DNA of 64,000 nt from Uloborus plumipes. Taxonomy: Eukaryota; Arthropoda; Arachnida; Araneae; Uloboridae. Made by a program: the position numbers and the translations under genes. Below, piece by piece: positions 44,657 to 56,100 of the stretch. Below the pieces are notes generated by a model, which searched no databases, was not told the origin of the DNA, and saw nothing but the letters and a program-made list of their open reading frames with translations. Within the stretch, counting starts at the first letter, position 1; the number at the start of each line of letters is the position of its first letter. Where the stretch lies: the NCBI GenBank assembly GCA_038373865.1, contig JAXGGA010006480.1, positions 1 through 64,000 of the forward strand, written 5' to 3'.

Positions 44657-46069
44657 CAGGTGAAGAAAAAATCACCCAAGACGAGGTGGGAATGGAACAA
44701 ATGGCTCTCGCTTAGAAGACGCAGTTCTACCATAGAGTTTTCTGAACGGGGTCACTTCTGTTGTCAGAATGCGATAAATAAAGATTTAGAGAGCAAGAGA
44801 GAGATCTCTTATCTACTTCTCAGCTCATTTAGTTCTAGAAGAACTTCTTGCTTATAAGGAAATTTAAATGGACATCTTTTTCACTCCATCGGGACAAGTT
44901 GATTTTTTGTATTACAATTAAATGTCAGAAAGTTACGACTTTTACTTCTTTTGAAAGATTCTGCTTTCTTTGATATTTCCGACGGGAAAAAATCTCTTTC
45001 TTTTGTCATTCCAAAAGATTTTTCTTCTTTCTACTGCTCCTAACCATTGTTCTTTATTCTTTTTGCCCTTCAATAATGATTGTTCGCCAGGTATAATTGA
45101 TTTCATAATGTGTAGCAAGGGTGAAAAATTATTTTTCCTGATGTAGCCGGAATTAATTTTCGAGCGGCACAATATCGAAGCTGGAAGAATATTTTTATTC
45201 CCTGATCTCAAATAAAAATACATAAATCTCTACAAGAAATGAAAAGAAATTAATTTCATTTCATATTTTTATGAAGTTTTTGCAATGCCTTTAATCTTTT
45301 CATAAAATCAATCTCTTTAAGAAGTTTTACAATAATTAGCGTAAATTGCTAAATTTATGCATTATGTTTGTGCATATAAAGTATAAGTGGTGCGTACTAA
45401 AAATACAAAGTAGTATCAAATTTAGTTGCTATTTTTTTACTCTCATTTTCTTACTAAAGGTTTGTAGTTTCATTCAGATTATGAAGCTAAAATAGCACAT
45501 TTAATTATTAAAAGTGATGTCATTTAGCAAAAACTACATATTTTAAAAATATGGAGCACACCAATGTTTCAATGAATCACGTATATGACAAACGTTAATG
45601 GTTGAGAACATTTGTTTTAGATATTACGGTTTTTGGCAATGCATTTGGCGCCAATAATTTTACCAATTCTCGAAATATATCCAAATTTGGCATCAAACGC
45701 GAGATTCCAAATTTAGTTCATCTTGGTGATGTTGGAGATATTTAGCGAAGTTTTTAGAGGACTACATGTTATACTATTAAGATGATTCTATAGATATTCC
45801 ACGCTGGCTATCATTAAGGAAAAATTACAAAAATGACGGTTACTCAAAAAGTTACATATAGAAATTTATGAAACTTATCTACAATATACAACACATAGTA
45901 AGGTATAAAATAACATAGAAAGAAATTACCAGATAATTATGGTAGTACAGAAATTAACACGCATGAAAAATATACAAATCAAAGGTGTTAGTTTAACATT
46001 AGAAAAGTACCATAAATATGAAATATGATCCCCTCTAGAATAGTACAACATAGTACATACAGCGACGTG
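44657..46069. other. No recognisable feature
   Basis: AT-rich. The left side of the degenerate Tc1 element probably begins somewhere after 45700, but I could not find its terminal repeat. Confidence 0.35.
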
Positions 46070-47060
46070 TGGTGCTGTCAGTTACGCGGTCTATCAGCTC
46101 CCTATGAAGCGAGAGCTTGTGTTCTTAAAGAGCAGTTGCAACTGTGGCAAGGGTCTTAGGGGTCTCATAGAGAGCAGTTAGACGTCTCCTAAAAGCATTC
46201 TGAACGTGTTCGATAGGATTCAAGGCCGGGGATCAAGTTGGAAACTCCATGCGCAGAAGTATAACCTGTTGAAAATAATCATCTGCGATGAGAAACCTAT
46301 GTGGTCTTGTGTTGTCTTCCTGTAACAGGAAAGTCAGGTACGGGGGACCCTGGAGTCTGTGAAGTGTAACTGGAAAGTATCGTATTTCTCCAGCTTATGG
46401 GCGCACATAAGCGTCATGGATGTCGTCTCTATAAGCCTGAGCATTCACAGTTCAATTCGAAAAAAACATGGAAGCCTGTACTTGCACCAAGGGAGAATAC
46501 ACTGCCCAAACACATACACTGCCTCTTCCACATCTATTCCTTTCACGGATGTTTGACGGATGATAACTTGTTCCAGGTTCTCTCTATATCAAATTACACT
46601 GACCATTTCTCTCTAGACTAAATCTGTGCTCATCTGTAAAGAGAACAGCCCTCCATTGATCAGGCGTCAGTGGACATGTTGTCGTTTCCCCGGCAAACAG
46701 TCCTTAATGTGGTGTGGTGAAAGTCATACATAGTCGCCTTGCATACAGACCACCTTCGAGAAGGAGATGATTCAGGGTAGAGGATCTATTTATGCGTGCA
46801 GATAACATCAAATATGGGTGATCGGCGCTCATCTTAGTGGTTGGCCCTCATTGGCAGACCTTCCTGTATGTCGAATCTGTGGTTTAAAATCGGTTCCAAA
46901 GTTTATGAACTACAGAAGGATTCACGGTTAGGCATCTGGGCAACTCTATTTGCTTTTGCAATACTTCTAGTCTCCTGATGACTCTTCATCGTAGTTTTGC
47001 AGACAAAGATGCCTGGAGGTCATTGTTAAATTGGCTATCTCAGATTTCTTATACTAGTAT
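46070..47060 (-). pseudogene. Tc1-like transposase relic (DD34E)
   Basis: Minus-strand translation with several frameshifts and stops gives recognisable blocks in order: QWRAVLFTDEHRFSLERNGQ (first Asp, about 46660-46600), GSVCVWAVYSPLVQVQ, LQEDNTRPHRFLIADD (second Asp, about 46320), and SPALNPIEHVQNAFRRRL (Glu, about 46210), then HRELIDRVTDSTTRR. I count 34 residues between the last two catalytic positions, the classical Tc1 spacing. The Trp that normally follows PIEHV is Gln here. Terminal inverted repeats were not found, so only the gene body is called. Long dead. Confidence 0.75.
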
Positions 47061-48586
47061 CATAGCGATATTTGTAGGTTTGCTCTCAAACATGGACTTC
47101 TATGCTCTTCGCAAATGACGAGTTCCGATTGCAGTGCTATTGCTTCACATATTGAAGTTTTACTCAGCAGCTCTTACTTTGCAATCTATTCAAATTTTAC
47201 ACGGTTTATCTTTTTTTTTTTGAGAAAGTTATCACTATTTTTGTGTTTTTACCTTAATTTATGATAACCAGCGCATGTCAAGAGCTATTTCTTATAAAAT
47301 TTGCTAAAATCAAGTCCACCATAAAGATATGTAGTTATTCAAGCTTGAAGTTTTCCTGATTGTGCTTACATTAGGCTTTTTGCTCTATTCAAACTATACA
47401 ATGAAAATCTTACTATGCGACAATCTACTTCAAAAACTCTTTCGATTTTTTAAAGAATCCTTTTTGAAAAAAGTCAATTATCTTTGTTCACCTTGTCAAT
47501 GTCAAAATTTATATCACTTTTTTTTCTTTCTTTCTTTTGCAGAAAAATAGGTTAAAAGGCTATTCAGTGCATCTTTCTTTATTTTATCAGCAAGTATTAA
47601 AGGGGAGATTCGTGCTTGTGTTTAGTATACAAAAACTTACTTTACCAATACTTCCTCATACCAACAGAAAAATCCATGCCCACAAATCTACAAACGATTA
47701 CCAGCATGATTTAAATATCACTATCTACATCTCCTCCAAATAAAACTGGAACTTTTCAATAGGCTGGAATAAAAGTTTGTGAGCTTCATTCAGCGAAAAC
47801 TCTCCTCCATAGATTAACGCCCTCCGCCAGCTGAAAAGACCGCTGCTCATAATTACACCAAACACGGGAAATCTTCCGACTTTTGAAAACATGATAAATC
47901 CTTTCGCATTGGTTTCGCGGAGACAGTTATTAGTCTGCGTGTTCTTCTAATAAACTGTTCTCGGCTTGAAGACCGCATTAACTTTTGTAATGTGCTTCTG
48001 ATCTCGTAATGAATTGTAGCCGTGGCCACGTGCGAGTCATCTTTCAGGGGTGGAACGAGCATGCGTCTCGCTGCTCTGGGGTTTAAATCAAAGAAAAGTG
48101 CAGAGGAATGATTTCTTGCGCCATTAAAATTGATTGCTTTGTTTTTTGTTTTCTGTGCTGGTTGTTTTGTATTTAATAAATTCAAGAGATTCATTAAGAG
48201 GTACTTTTTTTTGAGCAACCCAAGTTGGTTATTAATTTCACTTTGTCTTGCTTTTACGTTTCTAATTCTTCGACCTTGACAGTGATCCATTGCGACGGAG
48301 CCATTTAAATTTATTGGCTAAAATGTTGGATTACCACCGTTTTTCCCATATGTTTTCTTTTCCTCTTGTTTATTTTCATTGATATTTTTTAACCATTTTT
48401 TATTAATATTATTGTCATTTATTTAACATTTTTTATTAATTTATTTATTCTCTTTCTCTTTATTGCTTTTTAAATGGGCTATTTGTGTGTTTTGATTTTA
48501 TTTCATTGTTTTAAACGATTATCTAAGGTAATAATGATGAAATCATTATTTTTTCTTTAGATCTCTTTCTCCGTTTCTAGACAGCT
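47061..48586. other. No confident gene
   Basis: The far end of the Tc1 relic probably extends to about 47170. A 145-codon minus-strand frame at 47853-48290 lies in somewhat GC-richer DNA; it is basic and low in hydrophobics and matches no family I know. AT-rich otherwise. Confidence 0.35.
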
Positions 48587-48588
48587 AC

Positions 48589-48838
48589 ACTGTCGTGCTA
48601 AGCGCAAAGGTGTATCTGCAGTCGAGCTCAAATTGAGATATTACTCTTTAAAGTTTTCGGCATCCAAGTATTTCATTCAGATGATACTTTTTCAGAATTT
48701 TTTAAAAAATATTTCCCGTACTTAAATGACCATGAAACTTTGTAGTTGGGTAAAATATGCCATAAAGAACCCCCTGATGACAATAACTCAATTTTGTTAA
48801 GGAGTGCAGATACGACTTTTGTGCTTAGCACGGCAGTA
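48589..48838. mobile_element. MITE with ACTGTCGTGCTAAGC ends
   Basis: Left CACTGTCGTGCTAAGCGCAA and right TTTGTGCTTAGCACGGCAGT form inverted ends of about 35 bp, including TATCTGCA. Adjacent TA on both sides suggests a Tc1/mariner-type insertion, but the outermost 2-3 bases do not match, so boundaries are approximate. Confidence 0.65.
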
Positions 48839-49280
48839 CAGAGATTCGTCGACAGATTTCCCATCTCCGTTACCGCACTTGTAAAAGATTTCGAGATCTA
48901 GATATTCAGATTCAATCTCACACAAACGCGTAGGATAAATTATTCTACGCGGGGAATAATCCCGTTAGATTCGAATGAAATACGTCGATGCCGTAACTAA
49001 AGTGCTCTCATATGATGAAATCGGCTCATTCGGCGTGGAATGTGATGTCCGAAATTGACGGGGCATGTTAATGTCGAACATTTTAAATCTCTCGTTATGT
49101 CACTATGGCGGCGTGGCAAAGCGGGTGTGCAGAAAGACAGAACGCTTTGTTTGAAGTGGAATTAATATCCGTGATTAGAGCTTTTTAACCTTCCCTGTAT
49201 TTGATGTAACTGATGCAACAAACCGCAATTCTTCCTCCCTTTCATTATTTTAATATTAATTACTTAGTTTTTGCTGTAAT
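48839..49280. other. CpG-richer non-repeat DNA
   Basis: About 48930-49130 is less AT-rich, with many CpGs and no transposon signature or coding frame. Comparable to the islands at 21210 and 29270. Confidence 0.3.
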
Positions 49281-49282
49281 TA

Positions 49283-50069
49283 CACTGTCCAGTCACATCA
49301 ATGGGACCACCTGCCAAAAGCCTGAAAAACCACCTTTCGCAGAGCGGACTGTTGCGAAACGTGCAGGAAGAGATTTATTTAGGACCCTGAATGTATTCAC
49401 TGGTAAATTGAGCCATGCTGACGCCAATGCTGTAGCCAGCTGGGCTAGATTACACGGATGAGGATCCATGGAGCAAATAACCCGATCGAGATGGTCCTAC
49501 ATATTCTCGATTCTGTTTGAATCAGGAGAGTTTGCTGGCCAGGGAAGAAGGGTAAACTCATTCTGGTGCTCTTCGAACCACGCACGTACACTGGCAGCTG
49601 TATGGCACTTTGCATTGTCCTGCTGGTAGATGCCATCATCCTAAGGAAAAACAATGCATATATAGGGGAGGACATGGTCCGCAAAGACAGATGCGTATTT
49701 GTATTAATTCATCGTGCTTTCCACAATGATGAGTGAACCCAGAGAATGCCAGGAAAACATTCCCCAGCCCATAATGCTCCCGTCTCCAGCTCGGACCGTT
49801 CTAGCAATGGTTGAGGGCGTTTGGTTTCAGAGGTTTCACGCCTTATACGCCAACATCCATATGCCCGATGGAGCATAAAACATGATTCATCAGTAAATGC
49901 TACTTGTTGTCACTCAATAAACGTCCAGCTACGGTACTTGGTTTCCAAAGCCCTCACACACCCTCTATACACCCTCAACTGCATTGTGCTACCAAGTACC
50001 TTTTGTGATTGGTAATTTAACGTCGACGTGAAAAGTACGTGGTAGTCACATTAATGTGACTGGACTGTG
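49283..50069 (-). mobile_element. Tc1-like DD36E transposon, copy 2 (deleted)
   Basis: 787 bp between TA dinucleotides (49281-49282 and 50070-50071), same ends as 4036-5253 in the opposite orientation. Alignment by eye shows one internal deletion of about 430 bp, with its junction near 49940, removing most of the DNA-binding domain. The catalytic block survives and shares with copy 1 the TAG after the PIE-equivalent motif and the GATTCAAACAGA variant, so both descend from an already inactive source. Confidence 0.9.
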
Positions 50070-50071
50070 TA

Positions 50072-50756
50072 TTTTCTATTTGAATACGCTATTATTTGCT
50101 TCAAATTTAAAAATTGTATTCAGCAGAAGCTTTACAGTAGCCTAGTACAAACTAACGTGGTTGATTGTTGGATTGTTTATTTGTCTCTTGATATAAGTAA
50201 AAGTTTTTCCTAGGCTAAATGTTTGTTTGCGCCAAGCGAAAAGGTGAAAAGCAAATGTGTACTGCTTCCGATCATTCAGAAAAAATAAATTAAGCATTTA
50301 TCTTTTCCGAAACAATGAAAAAAAATTTAAAATGACAAAAAAAGTTTCCCCACTCGACCCCCTTGTAGTCAGAATAATTGAATTAAAAGAAACATGACAT
50401 CTAAAACGAAAAGAAAACCGCTCTTTCTCGAAGAAATAAGAACTTAAAATTATGTGTTACAATAGAAGAGTGCATGCTAGAATTGCAAAGTCATTTTTTG
50501 CTCCAACGAAATTCAATATGGTAACACTGAGTGTATGTATAGTAGAATTTGTTGCTCTCTTTAAACAGATAAAAAAGGATCAGGATAAAGGTGACAAACC
50601 TCTCTTATAGTTTAACTGTACAATGAAGAAAAGTGGTAATTTTGAACTCTAAATGCACATACAAAGATTATCAATTAGTGCAATTCTCGTATTAGTTTAG
50701 TAATCCATTGTTTTATCATATGAAAACAAAATTTAAAAATCGAAAACTTCCCTATT
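50072..50756. other. No recognisable feature
   Basis: AT-rich DNA with nothing recognised. Confidence 0.35.
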
Positions 50757-50870
50757 GTCTATAAATAATCCGAAACTCACCATAATGAAAGTCACTATCA
50801 GTAAAAATTGTCAAATTGTTCATCGAAGAATTTACATTTGAGCTATATCCACATGAACTTCAATGCTTTA

Positions 50871-51487
50871 TCTATATTACCGTTATCTATATATCCGCTT
50901 ATGTATATCCCACTTAAACGAATAGTGTTGGTTCCAAGAAATATTATTCGATTAAGCGTGGTATTCGATAAAGAGGAGATCTTTAACATAAAGTCTATAG
51001 CATCGGTTCCAAGATATTTTATTCGTATAAGCGGGGTATTCGTTTATTCAATACTCCATTAAGCGGAGACGACAGTATATATAAAAATGGATGCATGTTT
51101 GTATGTTTGTTAATTAAATAAATCCAGTTTTCGTCGGATTTTCATCGAACTTGGCACAGAGGTTTCATGATGCACCAGAATTCACACTGGCGGAGTTTTG
51201 AAGTTTTTAAAAAATCCAAAAAGCTTAAAATTTTAGTTTTTTGTCTCAAAATAGCCGTTTCCTTTCAATTTTGAATATATAGATTAATATAGATAAGCCT
51301 TTAAGCATACAAATTGATAAAATGTAACACATTTAACTAGGAGTATTTTCCAACAAAGATTACGATTACCACTGAATTATCAATTTAAGGCTCACCTATA
51401 TCATTTTAGCATGAAATAAGTTAAAAATAATTACAATTAGCTATGACGTATTAATGAGCAATTGGGCAACGCCGGGTAATAAGCTAG
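50871..51487 (+). mobile_element. Non-autonomous Helitron (copy B) with nested MITE
   Basis: TCTATATTA follows a host A at 50870. After a nested insert, the Helitron 5' sequence resumes TATATAAAAATGGATGCATG, and the 3' end reads GGGCAACGCCGGGTAATAAG then CTAG with host T. Without the insert it would be about 420 bp, close to copy C (426 bp). Confidence 0.75.
50880..51075. mobile_element. Candidate pogo-like MITE inside Helitron B
   Basis: Flanked by TA (50878-50879 and 51076-51077). Weak inverted ends (CCGTTATCT...CCGCTTA and TAAGCGGAGACGACAG) continue as TAAACGAATA and GGTTCCAAGA.ATTTATTCG-like blocks on both arms. The ends are diverged; the position is supported mainly by the interrupted Helitron 5' sequence. 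Confidence 0.5.
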
Positions 51488-51606
51488 TTGCCAATAAATA
51501 ATCTATAAACTCACAATACTAAAGGTCACTATTAGTAAAAGTTGTTTAATGATTCATTGCAGAATTTACATTTGAGCTATATCCACTTGAACTTCAATGC
51601 TTTTTA

Positions 51607-53475
51607 TGAAAATGAAGGGGAAAAACAAGAAACAAAAAAATGCCGTAAGAAATAAATAAATGAAAAAAAAAAATTCTCCATCTATTCTCCGCATTTTTTT
51701 TTTTTTTTGCAAACTTAATGCAGCCAAAAAGAACGACAGAAAACCTACACGGACCTGACAACAAACGACGTCCCCTACATCCGTGATAAATTTGTTTTTA
51801 AATGCTGCTAATCATGAAGGCGTGAAAAACGATTTCTGATTTACAGACAACACGAATTAAGTTTACTGACTTAACATCGCAAACTGCGGACGCATCGTTC
51901 GCTGGGAGCTGCGACTAAATCAATCTGGCAAGGGAAGTGCACTCGAGTGAAAGATATGAAAAGAAAGGCGATTTTTTTTTGGAGTTTCTGACTCTTATTT
52001 TATATAGATACTTGTTTATTTCTTTCAAATGAGAAAACTGTAAAATATTGAATTGTATTATAGTTTGCACTACTTTTTTGGTTCATCCTTTGCTGAAAGA
52101 ATTCCCAAATATTAGGTTTTTCCTAAGTGTGAAGATATTTTTTTTTTCTTTTAGATTCATGACAGTGTCGGCAAGTGTTGAATTACAGTTGAGACTGCAT
52201 TTTTGATTCATCTGTTTTTTTGATAAAACTGCCAAACATTTTGTTCTTCTTTAACTGTGAAGACATACTTTGTTTGCTGTTTTAGAAACACGGCATTGTG
52301 TTGGCTAAATTCAGATTGTAGTTCACATTGCTGCATTTTAAAAATCTTTTTCTGAGAGAACCGCCAAATATTTGGTTTTTCTTTAACTGTGAAGACATAA
52401 TTATTTTGTTTGCTTTTTATTTTGTGTACTGATAAAAATAAATCCTACACATTTTTATAAACTAATGAGCATGAGCGAGGGCGACTACAAAAGATGCATT
52501 GGCAACTTGTGTTTTTTCAACGAGAGAAAAACATTTCAATGTACATGGAATTTTTAAACTGGAATATTTTCACTATTCATTTCCCTCCTTTATCTAAGCT
52601 GATCAAGTGCTTGTCGGCTTCGAAATCAGCTCCGAAAATAAATTTTTGTACGAAAATTTAATAATATTTAGGAAATTTTTTCTTCTGTTAAAAAGTGAAA
52701 TCTCAAGCAAAGTCAAAGTAAAGTTTATATTAAAAAGCACTGAACAGCCTAGAAAATCTTAAAAGTAGTCTTGCTAAATATGATTTTGTTTCTAAGAAAT
52801 TCATCACAAATTAGAATATTTCAAGATGAATAGGGTCAATATTGTACGAATTTTTCAAAGAAGGGAATGTTGTATTTTGTTTAAGTTTTTGATTTTAGTT
52901 TTTTGAAAAAGCTTTTACTTCTCAATCAAGGTTTTTAGTGATCTCACTTGCTCAAAGCTTAGATCAGATATATATAACTGCCTACCTTTATTTGCTCTCA
53001 ATGGCTCAAAGCTTGATGTTTTACTCAAAAATTTAACGTATTTGTCATTGGTAGATAGCGATCACCTGGCCCATTACATCGTGGCCAATAATATTTATTT
53101 TATGAAGTTTTATATTGTGGTATGCTTTTTTCGCAGGCATAAATATAGTATTTGATCTCAATGCTTCTTTTTTACGCTTGATAGTTTCAATTGAAAAATT
53201 AAGCTTTTTACTTAAAAATAAATCGCCGAATTTCATTTTCAGAGCTATACAGTCTGTGAAAGAATTTATCACTTAATTATATCTCCCAAAATATTTTTCT
53301 CCGTTCCTAACGTTTTGCAAATTTGTTCGTCTTTTGTTTTTGAGCATTTTGTTATTGAGAATAAGTTACTATCAGTCGGTATTCGGGAGGGGGGATACAA
53401 CGTATTTTATTGGATATAAAGAATAGTGTTTTGTATGGCAACATTTTTTTAGTTCTACACTTGCATATAACTTTT
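51607..53475. other. No recognisable gene
   Basis: AT-rich. Between 52080 and 52430 the words GTGAAGACAT, GCCAAA.ATTT.GTT and TTTGCTTTT recur two or three times at about 120-130 bp, a faint diverged tandem repeat. Nothing else recognised. Confidence 0.35.
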
Positions 53476-53707
53476 ATACAGGGTGTTCCAAGTTAACCTT
53501 CATGACCTCTATTTCCTCAACCGTTCGTCCTAGATGTATACTTTTATTTGCAAAATTGCTCGAAATGAGGAGGAGAGTTAAGATATGGAAAGTTTGAAGC
53601 GAAAAAAATAATTGGTTAAGAAATAAAAAAAATAACTTTTTATAGGGGCACCGGGCCCCCAAACTTATATTTAGGGAAATAATCTCCATTGAAAAATAAT
53701 ACTAACA

Positions 53708-53746
<39 letters not shown>

Positions 53747-54086
53747 ACATTTGTGCGATTAAAATCCATGGAGGAATGAAACATGAAACTTTATGACTTA
53801 TACCACTTTACACTAGCGTTATTTTAAGTGATTTTGGGGGCCATATACACGCGAAATTCGCACCATTCAGGGTTCTTTAATAACAAAATATTCTTTATTT
53901 TCCTGAAATATATTTAACATGGGAATTGAAATACAAAAAAAATTGAATAAGAAAGAATGAAAATGTCTTGCTGAATTCGCGAATATAAATTTATCGACTG
54001 TATACTGATAGCTTGAAATAACGTAATCCTTTCACTGCAGAGTAAAATCGGCTTAACTTTGTAATTCGTTAAGGCTTGAAGTTACG

Positions 54087-54148
54087 ATGTACACTACGGA
54101 ACAGCATATAGAAATGGTGTTGCTTTACGGACAATGTAATCGCAATGT
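54087..54148 (+). pseudogene. N-terminal fragment resembling DUF4817 transposon proteins
   Basis: MYTTEQHIEMVLLYGQCNRN resembles the opening of the helix-turn-helix domain often annotated DUF4817 in arthropod transposon-encoded proteins (pattern T.EE..DM.LIYGE...N). It stops where the Tc1 element inserted, and I find no continuation after 55566. It may be the former gene of the surrounding element. Short, hence tentative. Confidence 0.4.
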
Positions 54149-54149
54149 A

Positions 54150-55565
54150 CACTGCTCGACATTGAAAATGCAACACCAAGAAGGAGTGGTCAGGAATTCA
54201 TGCAAATTGTACCGTAGACGCACGTCACTGAGTTATGCAAATGATATGAAATGCGCAGCTCTCCGACTCACGTGAAGGAAGATATAAGAGAATGAAGTTG
54301 AAAAGTGGGCTATGTTCATGTTGGTTTTTCTGCCAGACTAATTATCGGAGAAATTTGGTTTTTGTCTCGAAGGATACGTGTGATAGGAGGAAATGCCACG
54401 CCGTCCTCAACGAAGACACTTCCAGCATATAGACGACTTTACAAGGGGTATAATGATTGGACTGAGAAGGGGAGGTTGGTCCATACGTCAAATTGCAGCT
54501 GATACCCACATAGATGCAAGCACTGTGCATCGACTGTGTCGGAGATGGTTGGAAAGAGGAAATGTAGCCACATTGAGGGGTGCAGGTGCAGCGTGACATC
54601 AGACCGCTTGGATCGACGGATTCACCGACAAGCTGTGGCGGACCCGCAAGTCACTTGTACGTCGATTCTGCAGCACGTGCAAGGTACCCTGGATGTTCCT
54701 GTGTCAACCAGAACCATTTCCCGTCGACTGGTTGCACGTGGCCTGCAATCACGGCGCCCGCTAAGAAGACTGCCATTGACCTCACAGCACAGACTCCAAC
54801 GTTTGGAATGGTGCCGGACCAGAGCGACGTGGATGGCAGAATGGCAAACCGTAGTGTTCTCAGATGAATCCCGCTTCTGTTTGTCCAGCGATAGTCATCG
54901 CATACGTGTGTGGCGTCGACGTGGAGAAAGATCGAATCCGGCAGTAACTGTGGAACGCCCCACAGCGCGACAACGCGGCATAATGGTTTGGGGCGCTATT
55001 GCATACAATTCCGTATCACCTCTAGTTCGTATTCGGGGCACTATGACGGCCCAACGATATGTAGATAATGTACTGCGGCCGGTGGCAATCCCCTACCTTC
55101 AGGGTCTGCCAAATGCAATTTTTCAACAGGATAACGCCCGGCCTCACAGTGCTCGAATCAGCCAACATGCTCTACGAGGTGTACAGATGCTTTCCTGGCC
55201 ACCATACTCTCCTGACTTGTCACCAATCGAACATGTGTGGGACGTGATTGGACGCCGTTTGCAGAACCTGCCACTGCCTCGTTCAGAGGACGAACTGTGG
55301 CAAATGGTTGAAAGGGAATGGAGTGCCATCCCTCAGGACACCATCCGCAGGCTTATTGACTCTATGCCTAGACGTGTTTCTTCGTGCATCGCTGTCCGCG
55401 GTGGTCCTACTTCTTACTGAGCCGACGCCGTCCTCGCTCTAAATTTTGCTTATTTATTTTGAAATAAATATCACTTATTGTTCCATGCTGTCTCTGTCTT
55501 CTTACCAAATTTCATCAATTTCTGACCACTCCTTCTTGGTGTTGCATTTTCAATGTCGAGCAGTG
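54150..55565 (+). mobile_element. Tc1-like DD32E transposon, nearly intact
   Basis: 1416 bp flanked by TA (54148-54149 and 55566-55567). The inverted ends begin CACTGCTCGACATTGAAAAT and are identical for about 43 bp, which indicates recent insertion. The transposase lacks only a frame-preserving base. This is the least decayed element in the window and the same subfamily as 8258-10278 (shared CAACACCAAGAA and 32-residue catalytic spacing). Confidence 0.95.
54393..55420 (+). pseudogene. Tc1-like transposase with one frameshift (DD32E)
   Basis: Cut-and-paste transposase. Frame 1 (54393-54596) gives the paired DNA-binding helices: HIDDFTRGIMIGLRRGGWSI, RQIAADTHIDASTVHRLC. It ends at a stop just after TLRGAGAA. 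The protein continues in the next frame from about 54595 (VTSDRLDRRIHRQAVADPQ) to 55420. A one-base loss near 54590-54597 explains this. The catalytic triad is intact: Asp in FSDESRF (codon near 54863), Asp in QQDNARPH (55130) and Glu in SPIEHVWD (55229). I count 32 residues between the last two, two fewer than classical Tc1. Combined length is about 340 residues, the family norm. Could other copies with the base restored supply activity? Plausible, not shown. Confidence 0.92.
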
Positions 55566-56100
55566 TATATTATTTCTTAGATTCTACATATTTCGTGTGT
55601 TTAATATCTTTGTATAAAACTGTATAATAATTTACCCTGTCTTGTTATGTTTTGTAGTCTTGTATCATCTGCATTTATTTTTGAATACAATGAGAAGAGA
55701 ATGTTTTCTGACATGGACGAAACAAACTTCATTATCGTCCCTAATCTAAAAGCTCGTTATTCCTCTGGCAGGGCGAAAATTTTCTTTTGTCGATTTGTTT
55801 ACGGGCCCTGCGCATTCAAAACTCGAATATCTCCGCAAATTTGATCGCACAAATGTCATTCTTTTTGTGTTAGTATTATTTTTCAATGGAGATTCTTTCC
55901 CTAAATATAAGTTTGGAGACCCGGAGTCCCTATAAAAAGTTAGATTTCGTATATTTTGACTGAATTATTTTTTTGCTTCAAACTTTCAATATTTCGACTC
56001 TCTACCTCATTTTGAGCAAATTTGCAATTGGAAGTATTCATCTAGGCAGAACGGTTGAGGAATTAGAGGTCATGACAGTTGACTTGGAACACCCTGTATA

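Larger units (their letters stand above)
50757..51606 (+). repeat. Direct repeats (~115 bp) flanking Helitron B
   Basis: 50757-50870 and 51489-51606 are about 80-85% alike by eye (ATAAATAATC.., GAATTTACATTTGAGCTATA, GAACTTCAATGCTTT). Helitron B lies exactly between them, so it inserted at the junction of an existing tandem repeat or was involved in producing it. Confidence 0.75.
53476..56100. mobile_element. Element with ~270-bp inverted repeats hosting a Tc1
   Basis: Left end TATACAGGGTGTTCCAAGTT and right end AACACCCTGTATA. The arms 53476-53760 and about 55845-56100 are inverted copies at roughly 85% by eye (TTTATAGGGGCACCGGG vs TTTATAGGGACTCCGGG; CCAAACTTATATTTAGGGAA; CTCCATTGAAAAATAATACT). 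The left arm has gained a 34-nt A-run. The interior held a short transposon-type frame, now split by the Tc1 element at 54150. Confidence 0.8.

Noticed and set aside
47853..48290. 145-codon minus-strand open frame as a host gene
   Set aside because: No recognisable domain, no splice or promoter signals, and composition compatible with a chance frame in a GC-richer patch.
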